The notes below the pieces were generated by a model, which was not told the origin of the DNA, made no database searches, and worked only from the letters and a program-made list of their open reading frames with translations. From Clostridium cadaveris (GTDB taxonomy: Bacteria; Bacillota; Clostridia; Clostridiales; Clostridiaceae), in assembly GCF_020911725.1 (NCBI RefSeq), contig NZ_CP076620.1, forward strand, positions 1,802,501 to 1,866,500: 64,000 nt of DNA, read 5' to 3'. Shown one piece after another: positions 1-8,992 of this stretch; position 1 is the stretch's first letter, and the number at the start of each line of letters is the position of its first letter. The position numbers were made by a program, and so were the translations under genes.

Positions 1-647
1 TCTACAAATTTAGGTTTACCAATAGCCACTACTAATATATCTGCTTCACTACAGATTTCTTTAATGTTTACAGTTTTTGAATGACATACAGTCACAGTGG
101 CATTTTCATTTAACAAAAGCTGAAACATAGGCTTTCCAACTATATTGCTTCTGCCAAGTACAACAGCTTTCTTTCCCTTGATATCACAATTGGTGCTTTT
201 AATAAGTTCTAATGCACTTCTAGGAGTACAAGGGACAAATGCCTTTTCACCTCTATAAAACTTTCCGGTGTTTAAATCAGTAAGTCCATCAACGTCCTTT
301 TCTGGACTTATTCTATTAGTTATAAAATTTTCATTAAGCCCTTTAGGAAGTGGAACCTGGAGCATAATACCATCTACATTTTCGTCTTGATTCAAATTGT
401 CTATAACCTTTAAAACTTCTTCTTCATTTGTATTTTCATCTAATTTCAAAAGTTTAAAGTTAATTCCCATTTCTTCACAGACTTTTCTTTGGTTGTTTAC
501 GTAGTATACTGAACCCCCATCATTTGATATTAATACAGTTGCTAAGCAAGGCGGTCTAACCCCTCTTTTTATGGCCTTAGTAATCTGATCTTTCATAGAT
601 GACTTTAAGTTTTTAGCATAAGCCCTTCCATCAATAGTCTGTGCCAA
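1..647 (-). CDS. folD: FolD, methylene-THF dehydrogenase/cyclohydrolase (partial)
   Basis: Bifunctional cytosolic enzyme of one-carbon folate metabolism that interconverts 5,10-methylene-THF and 10-formyl-THF. About 215 codons are visible and the C-terminus lies beyond the left window edge. The start is a TTG (647) placed 6 bases after a GGGGGAG ribosome binding site, giving MAQTIDGRAYAKNLK. The substrate-binding YVNNQRK segment, the VPCTPRSALELI motif and the dinucleotide-binding VLGRSNIVGKP motif are all present. It lies 12 bases downstream of nusB and is probably cotranscribed with it. Identity is secure from these family motifs. Confidence 0.95.
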   Translation of the reverse strand, partial: MAQTIDGRAYAKNLKSSMKDQITKAIKRGVRPPCLATVLISNDGGSVYYVNNQRKVCEEMGINFKLLKLDENTNEEEVLKVIDNLNQDENVDGIMLQVPLPKGLNENFITNRISPEKDVDGLTDLNTGKFYRGEKAFVPCTPRSALELIKSTNCDIKGKKAVVLGRSNIVGKPMFQLLLNENATVTVCHSKTVNIKEICSEADILVVAIGKPKFV

Positions 648-659
648 TTGAATCTCCCC

Positions 660-1064
660 CTATTTATTTTTTGAAATTTTATCTAAAACTCCATTTACAA
701 AAGCAACTGAACTTTCATCGGAATATCTTCTTGTCAAGTCTAATGCTTCGTTAATTGAAACTCTAAATGGAATTTTATCATCAAATAATATCTCATAGGT
801 TGCAAGTCTTAAAATAGAAAGATTTACTTTTGATATTCTAGAAAGCTTCCATTTTACTAGATACTTTTCTATAGTCTCATCTATTTGCGATATATTGCTT
901 TCTATTCCTGATAATATATCTCTTATGTATGTCATGTCTAAGTTTTCTATATCATACTCAGTATTTTCTAAGAAGTTTTCAATTATTTCTTCTGGTTTCT
1001 CTTTTTTTATGCTATTTTCAAATAATAACTCCATTGCTACTTCTCTTGATCTTTTTCTACTCAT
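660..1064 (-). CDS. nusB: Transcription antitermination factor NusB
   Basis: All-helical RNA-binding protein that joins the NusE/boxA antitermination complex on rRNA transcripts. The 134-residue length is normal. The N-terminal [17 protein letters not shown] and the C-terminal segment with [31 protein letters not shown] match the NusB family. A Shine-Dalgarno AGGAGG lies just upstream of the ATG. Its neighbour folD follows directly, a common clostridial arrangement. No defects are visible. Confidence 0.95.
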   Translation of the reverse strand: MSRKRSREVAMELLFENSIKKEKPEEIIENFLENTEYDIENLDMTYIRDILSGIESNISQIDETIEKYLVKWKLSRISKVNLSILRLATYEILFDDKIPFRVSINEALDLTRRYSDESSVAFVNGVLDKISKNK

Positions 1065-1181
1065 AGTGTCCTCCTAGTGATATACTCTATTATAAATTAT
1101 ACTATATTATTATTATTATCAACGTATTTATTTTAAAAATACACTTTGTTTCCTAAAAATTCATACATTATCAAATAATTA

Positions 1182-1205
1182 GCACCCTCTGATTTCAGAG
1201 GGTGC
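1182..1205 (-). terminator. Intrinsic terminator after the Asp23 gene
   Basis: An 11-bp perfect stem (GCACCCTCTGA / TCAGAGGGTGC) with a 2-base loop lies between the Asp23 stop and nusB. On the minus strand it is followed by a T/A-rich stretch (TAATTATTTG), so termination may be moderate. Confidence 0.75.
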
Positions 1206-1211
1206 CCATGA

Positions 1212-1601
1212 TTATTTTGTTTCTGGATTATTTTGTGATGGTTTTTTTAAAATAATGCTCTGAACATAAACATTAACAGCAGCTACCGAAAGACCAGTCA
1301 TGGTTTCAACAGTTTTCTTTACATTATCCTGAACTTGGCTTACTATCTCTGGAATTTTAATTCCATATTCAACTGCAATAGCAATATCTATAGAAGCATC
1401 TTTTTCTCCAACTGCTACTTTAACACCCTTTGTATTGCTCTTCTTACCTGTTACCATGTGAGCAATACTACCTACCATTCCTGCATCAGTACTAGCCACA
1501 CCAGTTATCTCTGATGTTGCAATGGAGGCTATCACACTAACAACATCATCTGATATTTTAACAATGCCTATGTTGGAGTCTTCCTTTTTTACTTCATTCA
1601 T
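1212..1601 (-). CDS. Asp23/Gls24 family envelope stress protein
   Basis: A 129-residue member of the Asp23/Gls24 (DUF322) family, which are cytosolic, often membrane-associated proteins linked to envelope stress. The family core spans most of the protein: an IVKISDDVVSVIASIATSEITGVAS N-terminal segment (in two halves here), then VAVGEKDASIDIAIAVEYG and a VQDNVKKTVETMTGL helix. It sits between spoIIIAH and nusB, the usual place in Clostridia and Bacillus. It has its own ribosome binding site (GGAGGG) and is flanked by terminators on both sides, so it is probably monocistronic. The biochemical role is not established. Confidence 0.88.
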   Translation of the reverse strand: MNEVKKEDSNIGIVKISDDVVSVIASIATSEITGVASTDAGMVGSIAHMVTGKKSNTKGVKVAVGEKDASIDIAIAVEYGIKIPEIVSQVQDNVKKTVETMTGLSVAAVNVYVQSIILKKPSQNNPETK

Positions 1602-1710
1602 AGAACAACCCTCCTACTTTTGCATAGCAAAACTTGTTAATCATAAACTTATTATATCAAATAGATTATGTTTTTACAATTAATTATTTATGTTGTTTAA
1701 GAACATAAAT

Positions 1711-1738
1711 AAGTGGTAAGATTTTAGTCTTACCACTT
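1711..1738 (-). terminator. Intrinsic terminator of the spoIIIA operon
   Basis: An 11-bp stem (AAGTGGTAAGA / TCTTACCACTT) with a 6-base loop lies 17 bases after the spoIIIAH stop. On the minus strand it runs into ATTTATG. It separates the spoIIIA operon from the Asp23 gene. Confidence 0.75.
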
Positions 1739-1754
1739 ATCTATAAATATATAC

Positions 1755-2255
1755 TTATTTTTTTTGTTCTATTTCTACCATTGGTAGTTTTGATATGCTT
1801 GTTGCAACTTCTTGAATTTGTTGTCTTTGCTGTGCTGTTAACTCTTCAGAACTTTTAACTATAACTCTAACCTTATCTTCTTCGATTATACAAAGCACAT
1901 CTTTGAAACCCTTAGTTTTTAAAGTAGTTTCTATTCTGTTTTCATTATTAGATTTAGTTATTAAAACTTCTTGCTTTTTAGCTGCACTAGCTCTTTCTTC
2001 ACTTGGAACCTTTTCATTGTTCATTATTGTCTTTAAAGCTTCTACTGATTCAGAATCCTTGGTTATCTTTTGAGTTCTTTGCTCATCAAAATAATTTTCT
2101 TCTTTGTTCTCTTCTACAGATGCTGTAGTTTGACCAAAGTTCCAATCAGAGTCAGCCACATCCCCCATAGGCCCATTAACCTTTGTAGCTGCAACTCCTG
2201 CTATCACTATTAATGCAAGTAAAGCTAATATTATGCCAGCTTGTTTTTTATTCAT
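1755..2255 (-). CDS. spoIIIAH: Stage III sporulation protein SpoIIIAH
   Basis: Mother-cell component of the SpoIIIA-SpoIIQ channel that links mother cell and forespore. One N-terminal membrane helix (about residues 4-24) is followed by an intermembrane-space domain of the YscJ/FliF-like ring-forming type, ending in VRVIVKSSEELTAQQ and a lysine-rich tail. I choose the ATG at 2255, 5 bases after a GGAGGAG site; an upstream in-frame start at 2270 has no good site. This gives 166 residues, shorter than the Bacillus protein but usual for clostridia. It is the last gene of the operon. Confidence 0.93.
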   Translation of the reverse strand: MNKKQAGIILALLALIVIAGVAATKVNGPMGDVADSDWNFGQTTASVEENKEENYFDEQRTQKITKDSESVEALKTIMNNEKVPSEERASAAKKQEVLITKSNNENRIETTLKTKGFKDVLCIIEEDKVRVIVKSSEELTAQQRQQIQEVATSISKLPMVEIEQKK

Positions 2256-2297
2256 ATGATCTCCTCCCACTTATTTATATTGATACTAAATTATATT

Positions 2298-2906
2298 CTA
2301 CTTCTTCATAGAAAATACGCTTACTTTATGTTCTGGAATATTATATAGGGTTGATACAGTTTTTATGATGTTATATTGTAAAGTTTTATTTTCTCCACCT
2401 TCTGCAACTATAACAACTCCATTTATCTTAGGATTTAAAACCTTTAATATTAAAGGTGTATTGGTATCTCCTGTATTTGACATAACTATTTTTGTACCAT
2501 CGTTTTGCTGAACATTTTCTCTTGTACCACCAGAATTATCTTTTTCATTAGTATTAGTTGTAGACTTTGTGACGTCCACAGCTGGAACCTTTTCCGAAGT
2601 ACTTTCTAATGTAAGCATTACCTCTACCTTTCCTACACCCTCTATAGATGATAATATAGTTTTAAGTTGATCTTTTTGACTAGCTTCATAACTACTTAAA
2701 ACATCATTAACTTCTTGTTCTTTAATAACATTTTCTTCTTTAGATGTTTCTTTTTTTGCTATTGCAGCAGCACTTTTCTTGTCATTGGTGAAGAAGCTAC
2801 TTACTAGAATTATTAAAACACCTATAAGTAAAACTATTAATAGATTATAAAAATTTTTCTTTAAACTTTTACTCTCTAAATTTTGTATAATTTTTTTAAT
2901 ATTCAT
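2298..2906 (-). CDS. spoIIIAG: Stage III sporulation protein SpoIIIAG
   Basis: A 202-residue component of the SpoIIIA complex. In other spore formers SpoIIIAG forms a large ring in the space between forespore and mother-cell membranes. There is a single membrane segment at about residues 20-40, a variable region, then a ring-building motif domain with KTILSSIEGVGKVEVMLTLES and a C-terminal PKINGVVIVAEGGENKTLQ segment. It lies 12 bases after spoIIIAF, within the eight-gene operon, which is made in the mother cell under sigma E in known systems. Confidence 0.95.
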   Translation of the reverse strand: MNIKKIIQNLESKSLKKNFYNLLIVLLIGVLIILVSSFFTNDKKSAAAIAKKETSKEENVIKEQEVNDVLSSYEASQKDQLKTILSSIEGVGKVEVMLTLESTSEKVPAVDVTKSTTNTNEKDNSGGTRENVQQNDGTKIVMSNTGDTNTPLILKVLNPKINGVVIVAEGGENKTLQYNIIKTVSTLYNIPEHKVSVFSMKK

Positions 2907-2918
2907 AAGGCACCCCCC

Positions 2919-3497
2919 TTATTTATCTGTGCTATAAATGTGAATAGCTTTTTCCTCTATATTTAATGTCTTTTCTATAAGCTCTTTCATCTTTTTATTG
3001 TCTATCTCTTTATTGCCGCCATTTTCATCAGTATTTTTGTTTATTTCAACCTTTTTAACAGGTTTAACTCCACCTTCATCAAATAGTATATTGATTGATT
3101 CTATAGAAAATATATTTTCTTCTTTATCATATTTTGTCTTTACAGTTATTTCAAAGTTATCCTTAGGATAATTTTCTTTTAAAGTTTTTAAGGTTATCCT
3201 CTCTATGTTTTTTTCAAAGACAGCTTGAGTGTTTTTAATGCTATTTGACTTTTGTTTCATGGATTTTTCCTCTTCATTCTCAAGTATATTCTCATACTCA
3301 TTCAAATATGAGGATACATTTATATCTGTTCCATTTAAAATTTTTATTAAAGGATTTATTATTATAATCATTAATATTAAGCCAAGAACAAATTTTGCAT
3401 ATTTCTTCAAAGAGTTGTCTGGAAGTATCATTTCTACAGCAGTTATAAAAAAGACTCCAGCACATATAGTGGTTATCCAAGTTTTTAATCCTTCCAT
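2919..3497 (-). CDS. spoIIIAF: Stage III sporulation protein SpoIIIAF
   Basis: A 192-residue SpoIIIA complex protein. Two adjacent N-terminal membrane helices (about residues 6-25 and 34-52, the second containing FVLGLILMIIIINPLI) anchor a C-terminal domain of RBM fold type rich in Lys and Glu. The position between spoIIIAE and spoIIIAG and the GGAGG site before the ATG support the call. No anomalies. Confidence 0.93.
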   Translation of the reverse strand: MEGLKTWITTICAGVFFITAVEMILPDNSLKKYAKFVLGLILMIIIINPLIKILNGTDINVSSYLNEYENILENEEEKSMKQKSNSIKNTQAVFEKNIERITLKTLKENYPKDNFEITVKTKYDKEENIFSIESINILFDEGGVKPVKKVEINKNTDENGGNKEIDNKKMKELIEKTLNIEEKAIHIYSTDK

Positions 3498-3510
3498 AGT
3501 TTCCTCCTTT

Positions 3511-4665
3511 TTAAGTACCGAGTAAGAACTGACCTGCTGATGCCATTATTGATATCATTATAAAAAACATAACCGATATACAGATAAGACATGACATTAT
3601 TAAAATTAATGAGTCTCCTGCTGATGTTATGCAATCCGTTATTCTATTCTCACTAACCGGCTCTAAAAGAGAAGCAGTCAATTTGTATATTATTGATGTT
3701 AAAAACAATTTTATTATAGGTACTAAAATTATAAATATAATCAAAATAAGCCCTAATGTACTTATTGCATTTTTGAGTATTAATGAATATCCTGCAACTG
3801 TAGCCACAGCATCAGAAAGAGCCTTCCCAACTACAGGAATAAAATTATCTACAGCAAATTTAGCTGTCTTTGCTGTCACTGCATCTAATGTGCTAGATGT
3901 AATTCCTCTCACTGTCACAATACCAATAAATATTGTCATTATTATTCCTTGAGCCCACAGCACAGCTTGTTTACATAACTTAGTCAATTTAGATATCTTG
4001 TAGTCCTTCGATATATTGTTTACAAAGCTTAGTACAAATCCCATAAGTATTAGAGGTATTATAAAGGTCACATATATTCTTGGAACTATATTGACCACAA
4101 CTAAGACTAATGGATCTAATGTTGCTACCTGACTTACTCCGCCAACGCCTATTATAAGGCTGAAAAGAACTGGAATAAGTGCCGCCATTAAATTAGTTAT
4201 ATTTCCTATGGCATCCTTTGCTATTCCTATAGCCATTAAAAAGCCTTTTGATAGAAGCACTATCAATACGCCATAGCATGCAAAATATGCTATATCGCAC
4301 AGTTTTTCACTGCTGAATGCACCTTGTAAATTTTTAAGTAGTCCGCATAAAAGTCCAACTATTATAATTGAAATCATTATTTTCATGGTAGCACTTAATT
4401 CTTTGAAAAAGTACTTTGTTATTATGCTTACATAGTCTTTCATGGTATATGGAGCTTCACCATTTTTAACTATATATTCCACAAATTCCTTTGGAGTCAT
4501 ATCGTTAAAGAGCTCTTCCTCTAGTTTTAAATTTGTTATGTAGTTATATAGATTACTAATTTTATTCTGTGTATCACTATCTATAGTGCCTTCTGTAGAT
4601 GCTCCTGCTCTAACTCCAATAAGAACGATAAAAATGAAACTAAATATAAGAATCTTTTTTTTCAT
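3511..4665 (-). CDS. spoIIIAE: Stage III sporulation protein SpoIIIAE
   Basis: A polytopic membrane protein of 384 residues, the largest of the SpoIIIA complex. It has a cleavable-looking signal segment (residues 4-22), a short exposed region, then six or more hydrophobic helices. The family segments MAALIPVLFSLIIGVGG and AKFAVDNFIPVVGKALSDA are present. It may form part of the inner-membrane pore together with SpoIIIAC and SpoIIIAD, by analogy with export apparatus proteins; this is inference from the family. It starts 7 bases downstream of spoIIIAD. Confidence 0.95.
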   Translation of the reverse strand: MKKKILIFSFIFIVLIGVRAGASTEGTIDSDTQNKISNLYNYITNLKLEEELFNDMTPKEFVEYIVKNGEAPYTMKDYVSIITKYFFKELSATMKIMISIIIVGLLCGLLKNLQGAFSSEKLCDIAYFACYGVLIVLLSKGFLMAIGIAKDAIGNITNLMAALIPVLFSLIIGVGGVSQVATLDPLVLVVVNIVPRIYVTFIIPLILMGFVLSFVNNISKDYKISKLTKLCKQAVLWAQGIIMTIFIGIVTVRGITSSTLDAVTAKTAKFAVDNFIPVVGKALSDAVATVAGYSLILKNAISTLGLILIIFIILVPIIKLFLTSIIYKLTASLLEPVSENRITDCITSAGDSLILIMSCLICISVMFFIMISIMASAGQFLLGT

Positions 4666-4672
4666 ATCTCAC

Positions 4673-5056
4673 CTACATAATCTTAAGTATTGAATCTAGC
4701 ACTGCCATTAAAATAGGCACGGCTAAAACCAATATCAATATTTTACCTGAAAATTCTATCTTAGATGCTAGACTACCTGAGCCGGCATCTTTACATAATT
4801 CACTGCAAAATGATGCTATATATGCTATGGCTATTATCTTCATTACAGTTCCTATATACATAGTGTCTATATTTGCTTTTGATGCTAAGTTTTGCATAAA
4901 TGAAATTACACTTGAAATTTGAGGAATCAGTGCAATAAATATAAGTGCTCCCGCCACGATAGGTATAAATACTGCCACATCATTCCTTCGTCCTTTAAAA
5001 ATCAGATATACAAAGAGAGCTACTAATGCAAAAAGGCATATTTTTACTATATCCAT
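4673..5056 (-). CDS. spoIIIAD: Stage III sporulation protein SpoIIIAD
   Basis: A 127-residue membrane protein with about four hydrophobic helices. The family segments YIGTVMKIIAIAYIASFCSELCKDAGS and LASKIEFSGKILILVLAVPILM (each quoted as one helix) are clear. It is a small integral component of the mother-cell membrane part of the SpoIIIA channel. It sits between spoIIIAC and spoIIIAE with 7-8 base gaps, so it is cotranslated with them. Confidence 0.94.
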   Translation of the reverse strand: MDIVKICLFALVALFVYLIFKGRRNDVAVFIPIVAGALIFIALIPQISSVISFMQNLASKANIDTMYIGTVMKIIAIAYIASFCSELCKDAGSGSLASKIEFSGKILILVLAVPILMAVLDSILKIM

Positions 5057-5064
5057 AATTCCTC

Positions 5065-5262
5065 CTATAACTGAAACATAGTCCTTACTGAGTCAAATAA
5101 TCTTGCAATTAAGGATACTACCATAAGGAGTATTATAACCACGCCAGCTATATTAGTTATAACTGCTATGTCATCTTTACCACTGCTTTTTAATACCTTA
5201 TCTAAAATTACTATAAGTATTCCTACTCCACCTAATTTGAACAATAATCCTACATCCAACAT
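5065..5262 (-). CDS. spoIIIAC: Stage III sporulation protein SpoIIIAC
   Basis: A 65-residue membrane protein with two helices. The pattern LLFKLGGVGILIVILDKVL and a second helix IAVITNIAGVVIILLMVV match SpoIIIAC, which resembles small export-gate subunits of secretion systems. The length is normal for the family. It lies 22 bases after spoIIIAB and 8 bases before spoIIIAD. Confidence 0.94.
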   Translation of the reverse strand: MLDVGLLFKLGGVGILIVILDKVLKSSGKDDIAVITNIAGVVIILLMVVSLIARLFDSVRTMFQL

Positions 5263-5284
5263 TTTAATCCCACCTCACATCTCT

Positions 5285-5803
5285 TTAAATGAATATTATT
5301 ACTATCACAAGCCCTACTGAAATGCCTAAACATCTATAAAGCTTTCCATTTTTTAAAGTTAATTCATGAGCTTCCTCCATGTTTCTCTTTAATAAAGCTA
5401 ATGATGATTGAAATATTTTTTTATGTCCATCTTCGTCAAGTTTTCCTAGAGATTTTGACATATCTAAAATAATTCTAAAATCCTCATCTTTAAGAGTTAA
5501 TTTATCTCTGCTCATATTGATACTTTCTAAAAAAGCACTATATACATCATCCACTTCATTGTTTAAAAGTTTTTGGGAACAATTGAAAAATATTGCTCCT
5601 ACTTCCGTAGAATCTCCCTCACTTATTTCCGTCAAAGCATAAGGAAGAGGCTCTCTGGAGTATAAAATCTTATTTTCTAAATCTATAACTTTCCTATAAA
5701 CCTTTCTAAGTTCATCTTCTCTTCTTTTAAAAATACTTCCATACAATATCCCTCCTAAAGAACAAGAGATTAATATCATAAGTAATCCAACTAATTTAAT
5801 CAT
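5285..5803 (-). CDS. spoIIIAB: Stage III sporulation protein SpoIIIAB
   Basis: A 172-residue protein related to the GspF-type platform of type II secretion and to SpoIIIAB. A hydrophobic N-terminus (residues 2-22), a soluble helical middle region containing ENKILYSREPLPYALTEIS, and a C-terminal membrane helix ending in SVGLVIVIIFI define it. Its start overlaps the end of spoIIIAA by 8 bases, pointing to translational coupling with the ATPase it is thought to work with. Confidence 0.93.
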   Translation of the reverse strand: MIKLVGLLMILISCSLGGILYGSIFKRREDELRKVYRKVIDLENKILYSREPLPYALTEISEGDSTEVGAIFFNCSQKLLNNEVDDVYSAFLESINMSRDKLTLKDEDFRIILDMSKSLGKLDEDGHKKIFQSSLALLKRNMEEAHELTLKNGKLYRCLGISVGLVIVIIFI

Positions 5804-6740
5804 GGCTTTCCCCCTTCCATAGGTCTTTCATAGTCTCTAAATTCCAAATAGATTCTATAGTTCCTACCCCAGTCCTATTGCTTAATATCAGGGCTCTTTT
5901 AAAAACATTATTGTCAATAAGCTCTTTAAAAACAGGCCTATTAAACAAATCTTGAAGACTAAATCCATGAATAGTAGTTATTACGTTTACTCCTGAGTTT
6001 AAAGCTTGCACTAAGCTTTCTATATCTACACTTTTTCCTATTTCATCACAAATCACTACTTCTGGTGAAAGAGCTCTTATAGCCATTATTATTCCTTCAC
6101 TTTTTATACAGTTATCATATATATCTGTTCTTAAGCCCACATCAAGCTGAGGAACACCTTTGTAACATCCCGCAATTTCGCTTCTTTCATCTATGATAGA
6201 AACTTTTTTACCATTCAAATTTAAGTTTTTATCTCCATTGGATATTATTCTGGCTAAGTCTCTCAATATAGTTGTCTTTCCACACTTAGGTGGAGATATT
6301 ATTATTGTATTTAATATTTTTCCTTTTGATATGATATATGGAATGTATTTCAGTCCACATCCTATTATTTCTCTACTTATCCTCATATTTAATGAGTATA
6401 TATTTTTAATAGTTTTTACACTGCCATCCTTTATGACACAATCTCCTGATATTCCAATACGATGTCCACCTTCAATAGTTATATATCCTTGCTTTAATTC
6501 TTCCTCAAAAGCATAAATAGAATAATTACTTATTCTTTGAGTTAATACTTTCATATCATCTCTAGTAACATTATATGAAAGCATATGCTCTCCCATATCA
6601 TCTTCTATTATTATGGGCTTTTCAATTTTTACCCTTATCTCTTGTATTGTTTTAAAATTAATTTCTGATGTTTCTATTTCTTTAGCTATGGTAACAGGTA
6701 ATAGTTTAATAAGATCCTTTGTTCTCATATTTTTTATCAT
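5796..6740 (-). CDS. spoIIIAA: Stage III sporulation ATPase SpoIIIAA
   Basis: The secretion-type ATPase of the SpoIIIA complex, cytoplasmic in the mother cell. A Walker A motif is visible as SPPKCGKTTILRD (about residue 150), a Walker B as PEVVICDEIG (about 230) and an IDERSEIAG box between them. At 314 residues the length is usual. First gene of the operon. The ATG at 6740 has only a weak site, GGAG 10 bases upstream. A perfect AAGGAGGTG lies further up (6765-6775) in another frame and may serve a short leader. I saw no convincing sigma E promoter by eye. Confidence 0.95.
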   Translation of the reverse strand: MIKNMRTKDLIKLLPVTIAKEIETSEINFKTIQEIRVKIEKPIIIEDDMGEHMLSYNVTRDDMKVLTQRISNYSIYAFEEELKQGYITIEGGHRIGISGDCVIKDGSVKTIKNIYSLNMRISREIIGCGLKYIPYIISKGKILNTIIISPPKCGKTTILRDLARIISNGDKNLNLNGKKVSIIDERSEIAGCYKGVPQLDVGLRTDIYDNCIKSEGIIMAIRALSPEVVICDEIGKSVDIESLVQALNSGVNVITTIHGFSLQDLFNRPVFKELIDNNVFKRALILSNRTGVGTIESIWNLETMKDLWKGESHD

Positions 6741-6830
6741 CTAGAGAAAACTCCAGATTAATGTTTCACCTCCTTCTATATATCTAATCTTTATTTATGA
6801 AACATAAAAAATATAACTTAAATATATAAA

Positions 6831-6867
6831 AAAAATAGCCCTTAGAATTTCTCTAAGAGCTATTTTT
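6831..6867 (-). terminator. Intrinsic terminator after the CD1247-type gene
   Basis: On the minus strand a stem (AAAAATAGCTCTTAGA against TCTAAGGGCTATTTTT, one mismatch) is followed by further T residues. It overlaps the stop codon of the upstream gene and separates it from the spoIIIA operon. Confidence 0.85.
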
Positions 6868-7255
6868 ATTCATTCAGAGTTCCATGACATACTGGACACT
6901 CTATTTTAACGTGAGCTTTTACTAAATCTTCATCCATGTATATAATTTCATTGCAGTTTTTACAAGGTATTTCTATATATCTAGTTTCCTTATCATCTTC
7001 TATATTTAATTCTTCATCTAGTTCTTCTTTAAAATCTTCTTCTAACCCGTACATATCTAGCTTAACTTCTGATAAATCTCTATCTACTGAATCTACATAT
7101 TCCTCTAAATCCTTATAATATGAATCTACTTTGTCATTAAGCTTTTCCATAACATCTATCATAGATGCTAAAATTGCTTTTTCTTTAGACTCTTTTTCCA
7201 GTCCAGAAATCATTTCCTTTAATAAAGCTATGTCATTTTGGAAATCTTTTTTCAT
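6866..7255 (-). CDS. CD1247-type protein with C-terminal zinc ribbon
   Basis: A 129-residue acidic protein. The first 90 residues are a predicted coiled coil rich in Lys, Glu and Asp, with the EKESKEKAILASMIDVMEKLNDKVD segment (helix quoted in part) typical of the clostridial CD1247 N-terminal domain family. The end holds two CxxC pairs (CKNC and CPVC) about 24 residues apart, a zinc-ribbon-like arrangement. It lies between efp and spoIIIA in this and other clostridia. Function is unknown; a structural or nucleic-acid role would be a guess. Confidence 0.8.
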   Translation of the reverse strand: MKKDFQNDIALLKEMISGLEKESKEKAILASMIDVMEKLNDKVDSYYKDLEEYVDSVDRDLSEVKLDMYGLEEDFKEELDEELNIEDDKETRYIEIPCKNCNEIIYMDEDLVKAHVKIECPVCHGTLNE

Positions 7256-7281
7256 ATCTTTACCTGCTTTCTTTTAATAAA

Positions 7282-7310
7282 TATGCTAAGTTCCTTAAGA
7301 ACTTAGCATA
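7282..7310 (-). terminator. Putative terminator after efp
   Basis: A perfect 12-bp stem (TATGCTAAGTTC / GAACTTAGCATA) with a 5-base loop lies between efp and the CD1247-type gene. On the minus strand it is followed by a mixed TTTATT run, so strength is uncertain. Confidence 0.6.
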
Positions 7311-7366
7311 CCTAAAAAAACTTTATAAACTTTCGAAGTTACATATATGTAATTAAGAATTTAGTA

Positions 7367-7924
7367 TTAAACTCTTTCCATGTATTCTCCAGTTCTTGTG
7401 TCTATTCTTATAGTATCTCCTTCATTTACAAATAGAGGTACTGGAACAACTGCTCCTGTTTCAACTGTAGCTGGTTTTAATGTGTTAGTTGCTGTATTAC
7501 CCTTAACACCTGGTTCTGTTTCTATAATTTGAAGTTCTACAAAGTTAGGTGCTTCAACTGAGAAAGCCTCTCCTTTATAAAATTTAATTACAGCAAACAT
7601 ATTTTCCTTTAAGAACTTTATAGCCTCTTCAACTTTTTCGAAGTTTAAAGGTATTTGCTCAAAAGTTTCTTGATCCATGAAGTAGTAAAGTTCTCCATCA
7701 GAATAAAGGTATTGCATTTCCTTTCTTTCTATTACTGCTTCTTGTAATTTTTCAGTTGGGTTAAAAGTTCTATCTGTAACTCCACCAGAAATTACGTTTC
7801 TAAGCTTTGTTCTAACAAAAGCAGCTCCTTTTCCTGGCTTAACGTGTAAAAATTCTGCAACAGTAAACACTTGTCCATCAAATTCAAAAGTAGTGCCTTT
7901 TCTTAAATCTCCTGCTGATATCAT
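7367..7924 (-). CDS. efp: Translation elongation factor P
   Basis: EF-P rescues ribosomes stalled at consecutive prolines. The start is the ATG at 7924 ([13 protein letters not shown]), preceded by GGAGGG; a start 15 bases upstream lies on the ribosome binding site and is rejected. This gives the usual 185 residues with three OB-like domains. The modifiable lysine of the loop [11 protein letters not shown] is Lys32. The C-terminal signature [17 protein letters not shown] is complete. Confidence 0.97.
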   Translation of the reverse strand: MISAGDLRKGTTFEFDGQVFTVAEFLHVKPGKGAAFVRTKLRNVISGGVTDRTFNPTEKLQEAVIERKEMQYLYSDGELYYFMDQETFEQIPLNFEKVEEAIKFLKENMFAVIKFYKGEAFSVEAPNFVELQIIETEPGVKGNTATNTLKPATVETGAVVPVPLFVNEGDTIRIDTRTGEYMERV

Positions 7925-8161
7925 TAAGTATCCCTCCAAAACAATTAATTCATTTATATTATAACCTTTTATTGTAGATTTAATACAAGTAAAAGGACTA
8001 GCTATATGAAGTTTTCTTACTTCTTATAGTTACATATACTTATGTAATAAATATACTAATATATAAATTGCTATTTAATAGTATATTTAACAATGATATT
8101 TTATCAAAATAAAAGCATATTTGCAATTACAAATTGTGTTTTATATAATATTCATAGACTT

Positions 8162-8548
8162 TTATGGCACTTTGTACGCTATAGTAAACCATATTTCTAT
8201 GGCTGAATTCCCCATTTCTTTATCAATTTTGCTTATAGAAAATCTCTCATCCCTACTCTTTACTTCATCTAAAATTTTTAAAAAATCCTCTTTTTCTCCT
8301 TTAAATTCATAGTTTACTATATAGCTATTATCTTTTAAAGATATATTTGAAATCAATGCATTTGAATTCTCATATATATTTTTTAATTCATTTTCATTAT
8401 CTGTGATATATTCCTCTACATCTTGACTTTCTACATCATTTTTACTTCCATTATAAAAATTTAAAATATAAGCCTGCGTCATAAAAAGAGAAGCAGCTGT
8501 CAAAATAAGTATTGTAAAGATAATTTTTTTCTTCATCTTATCCTCCAA
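8162..8548 (-). CDS. PilO-like type IV pilus assembly protein
   Basis: A 128-residue protein with one N-terminal membrane helix (about residues 5-24, KKIIFTILILTAASLFMTQ) and a small exposed domain. Sequence alone is not decisive; the call rests on its place as the last gene of the pilus operon, after PilM-like and PilN-like genes, and on its PilO-like topology. In other systems PilM, PilN and PilO form the inner-membrane alignment complex. It directly follows the PilN-like gene with no gap. Confidence 0.6.
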   Translation of the reverse strand: MEDKMKKKIIFTILILTAASLFMTQAYILNFYNGSKNDVESQDVEEYITDNENELKNIYENSNALISNISLKDNSYIVNYEFKGEKEDFLKILDEVKSRDERFSISKIDKEMGNSAIEIWFTIAYKVP

Positions 8549-8992
8549 TTACATCTTAAACTCTATTTTCCATTGATTTTCATTTATTGGTGTCCAAGTG
8601 CCATCATTTATTTTTATATCGTTTTCTTTAAACTTTAATAAAATTTCTTCTGCTTCCTCTATATTTTCAGCAGAAAAAGATGCTGTACCTTTATTGTCCT
8701 TATATTTATATGAAGATTTATCATAAAGGTCGCTTTTCATTAGAAATCTAATAAATTTAATTTCGCTACACTCAACGAACTTTTTCTCTTTCTTTTCTTT
8801 TTCCATAGTATCTATATAATGTCTATCTTGATGTGACTTTACTTTATCTATTGTCAAAGGTACAAAGATTACATTTACTATCATCAAAAGTAAAAAATAT
8901 TTTTCTAGCAAAATAACTTTATTTTTTAAATTTTCTTCTTTATACCATTGTGGTTCAAAACCATTTCTATACCTGTAATTCATAGCACTCAC
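8549..8992 (-). CDS. PilN-like type IV pilus assembly protein
   Basis: A 147-residue bitopic protein: a short cytosolic N-terminus containing NYRYRNGFEPQWYKEENLKN, a membrane helix at about residues 26-47, then a charged exposed region. The N-terminal Asn-rich stretch resembles the PilN motif that binds PilM (INLLP type), but only loosely. It overlaps the PilM-like gene by 26 bases, suggesting coupled translation. Assigned mainly from operon order. Confidence 0.6.
   Translation of the reverse strand: MSAMNYRYRNGFEPQWYKEENLKNKVILLEKYFLLLMIVNVIFVPLTIDKVKSHQDRHYIDTMEKEKKEKKFVECSEIKFIRFLMKSDLYDKSSYKYKDNKGTASFSAENIEEAEEILLKFKENDIKINDGTWTPINENQWKIEFKM

Noticed and set aside
6741-6865. Sigma E promoter of spoIIIAA
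   Set aside because: Candidate boxes (ATATT and CATAAAT) are only about 10 bases apart, too close for the usual 13-15 base spacing, so I do not list it.
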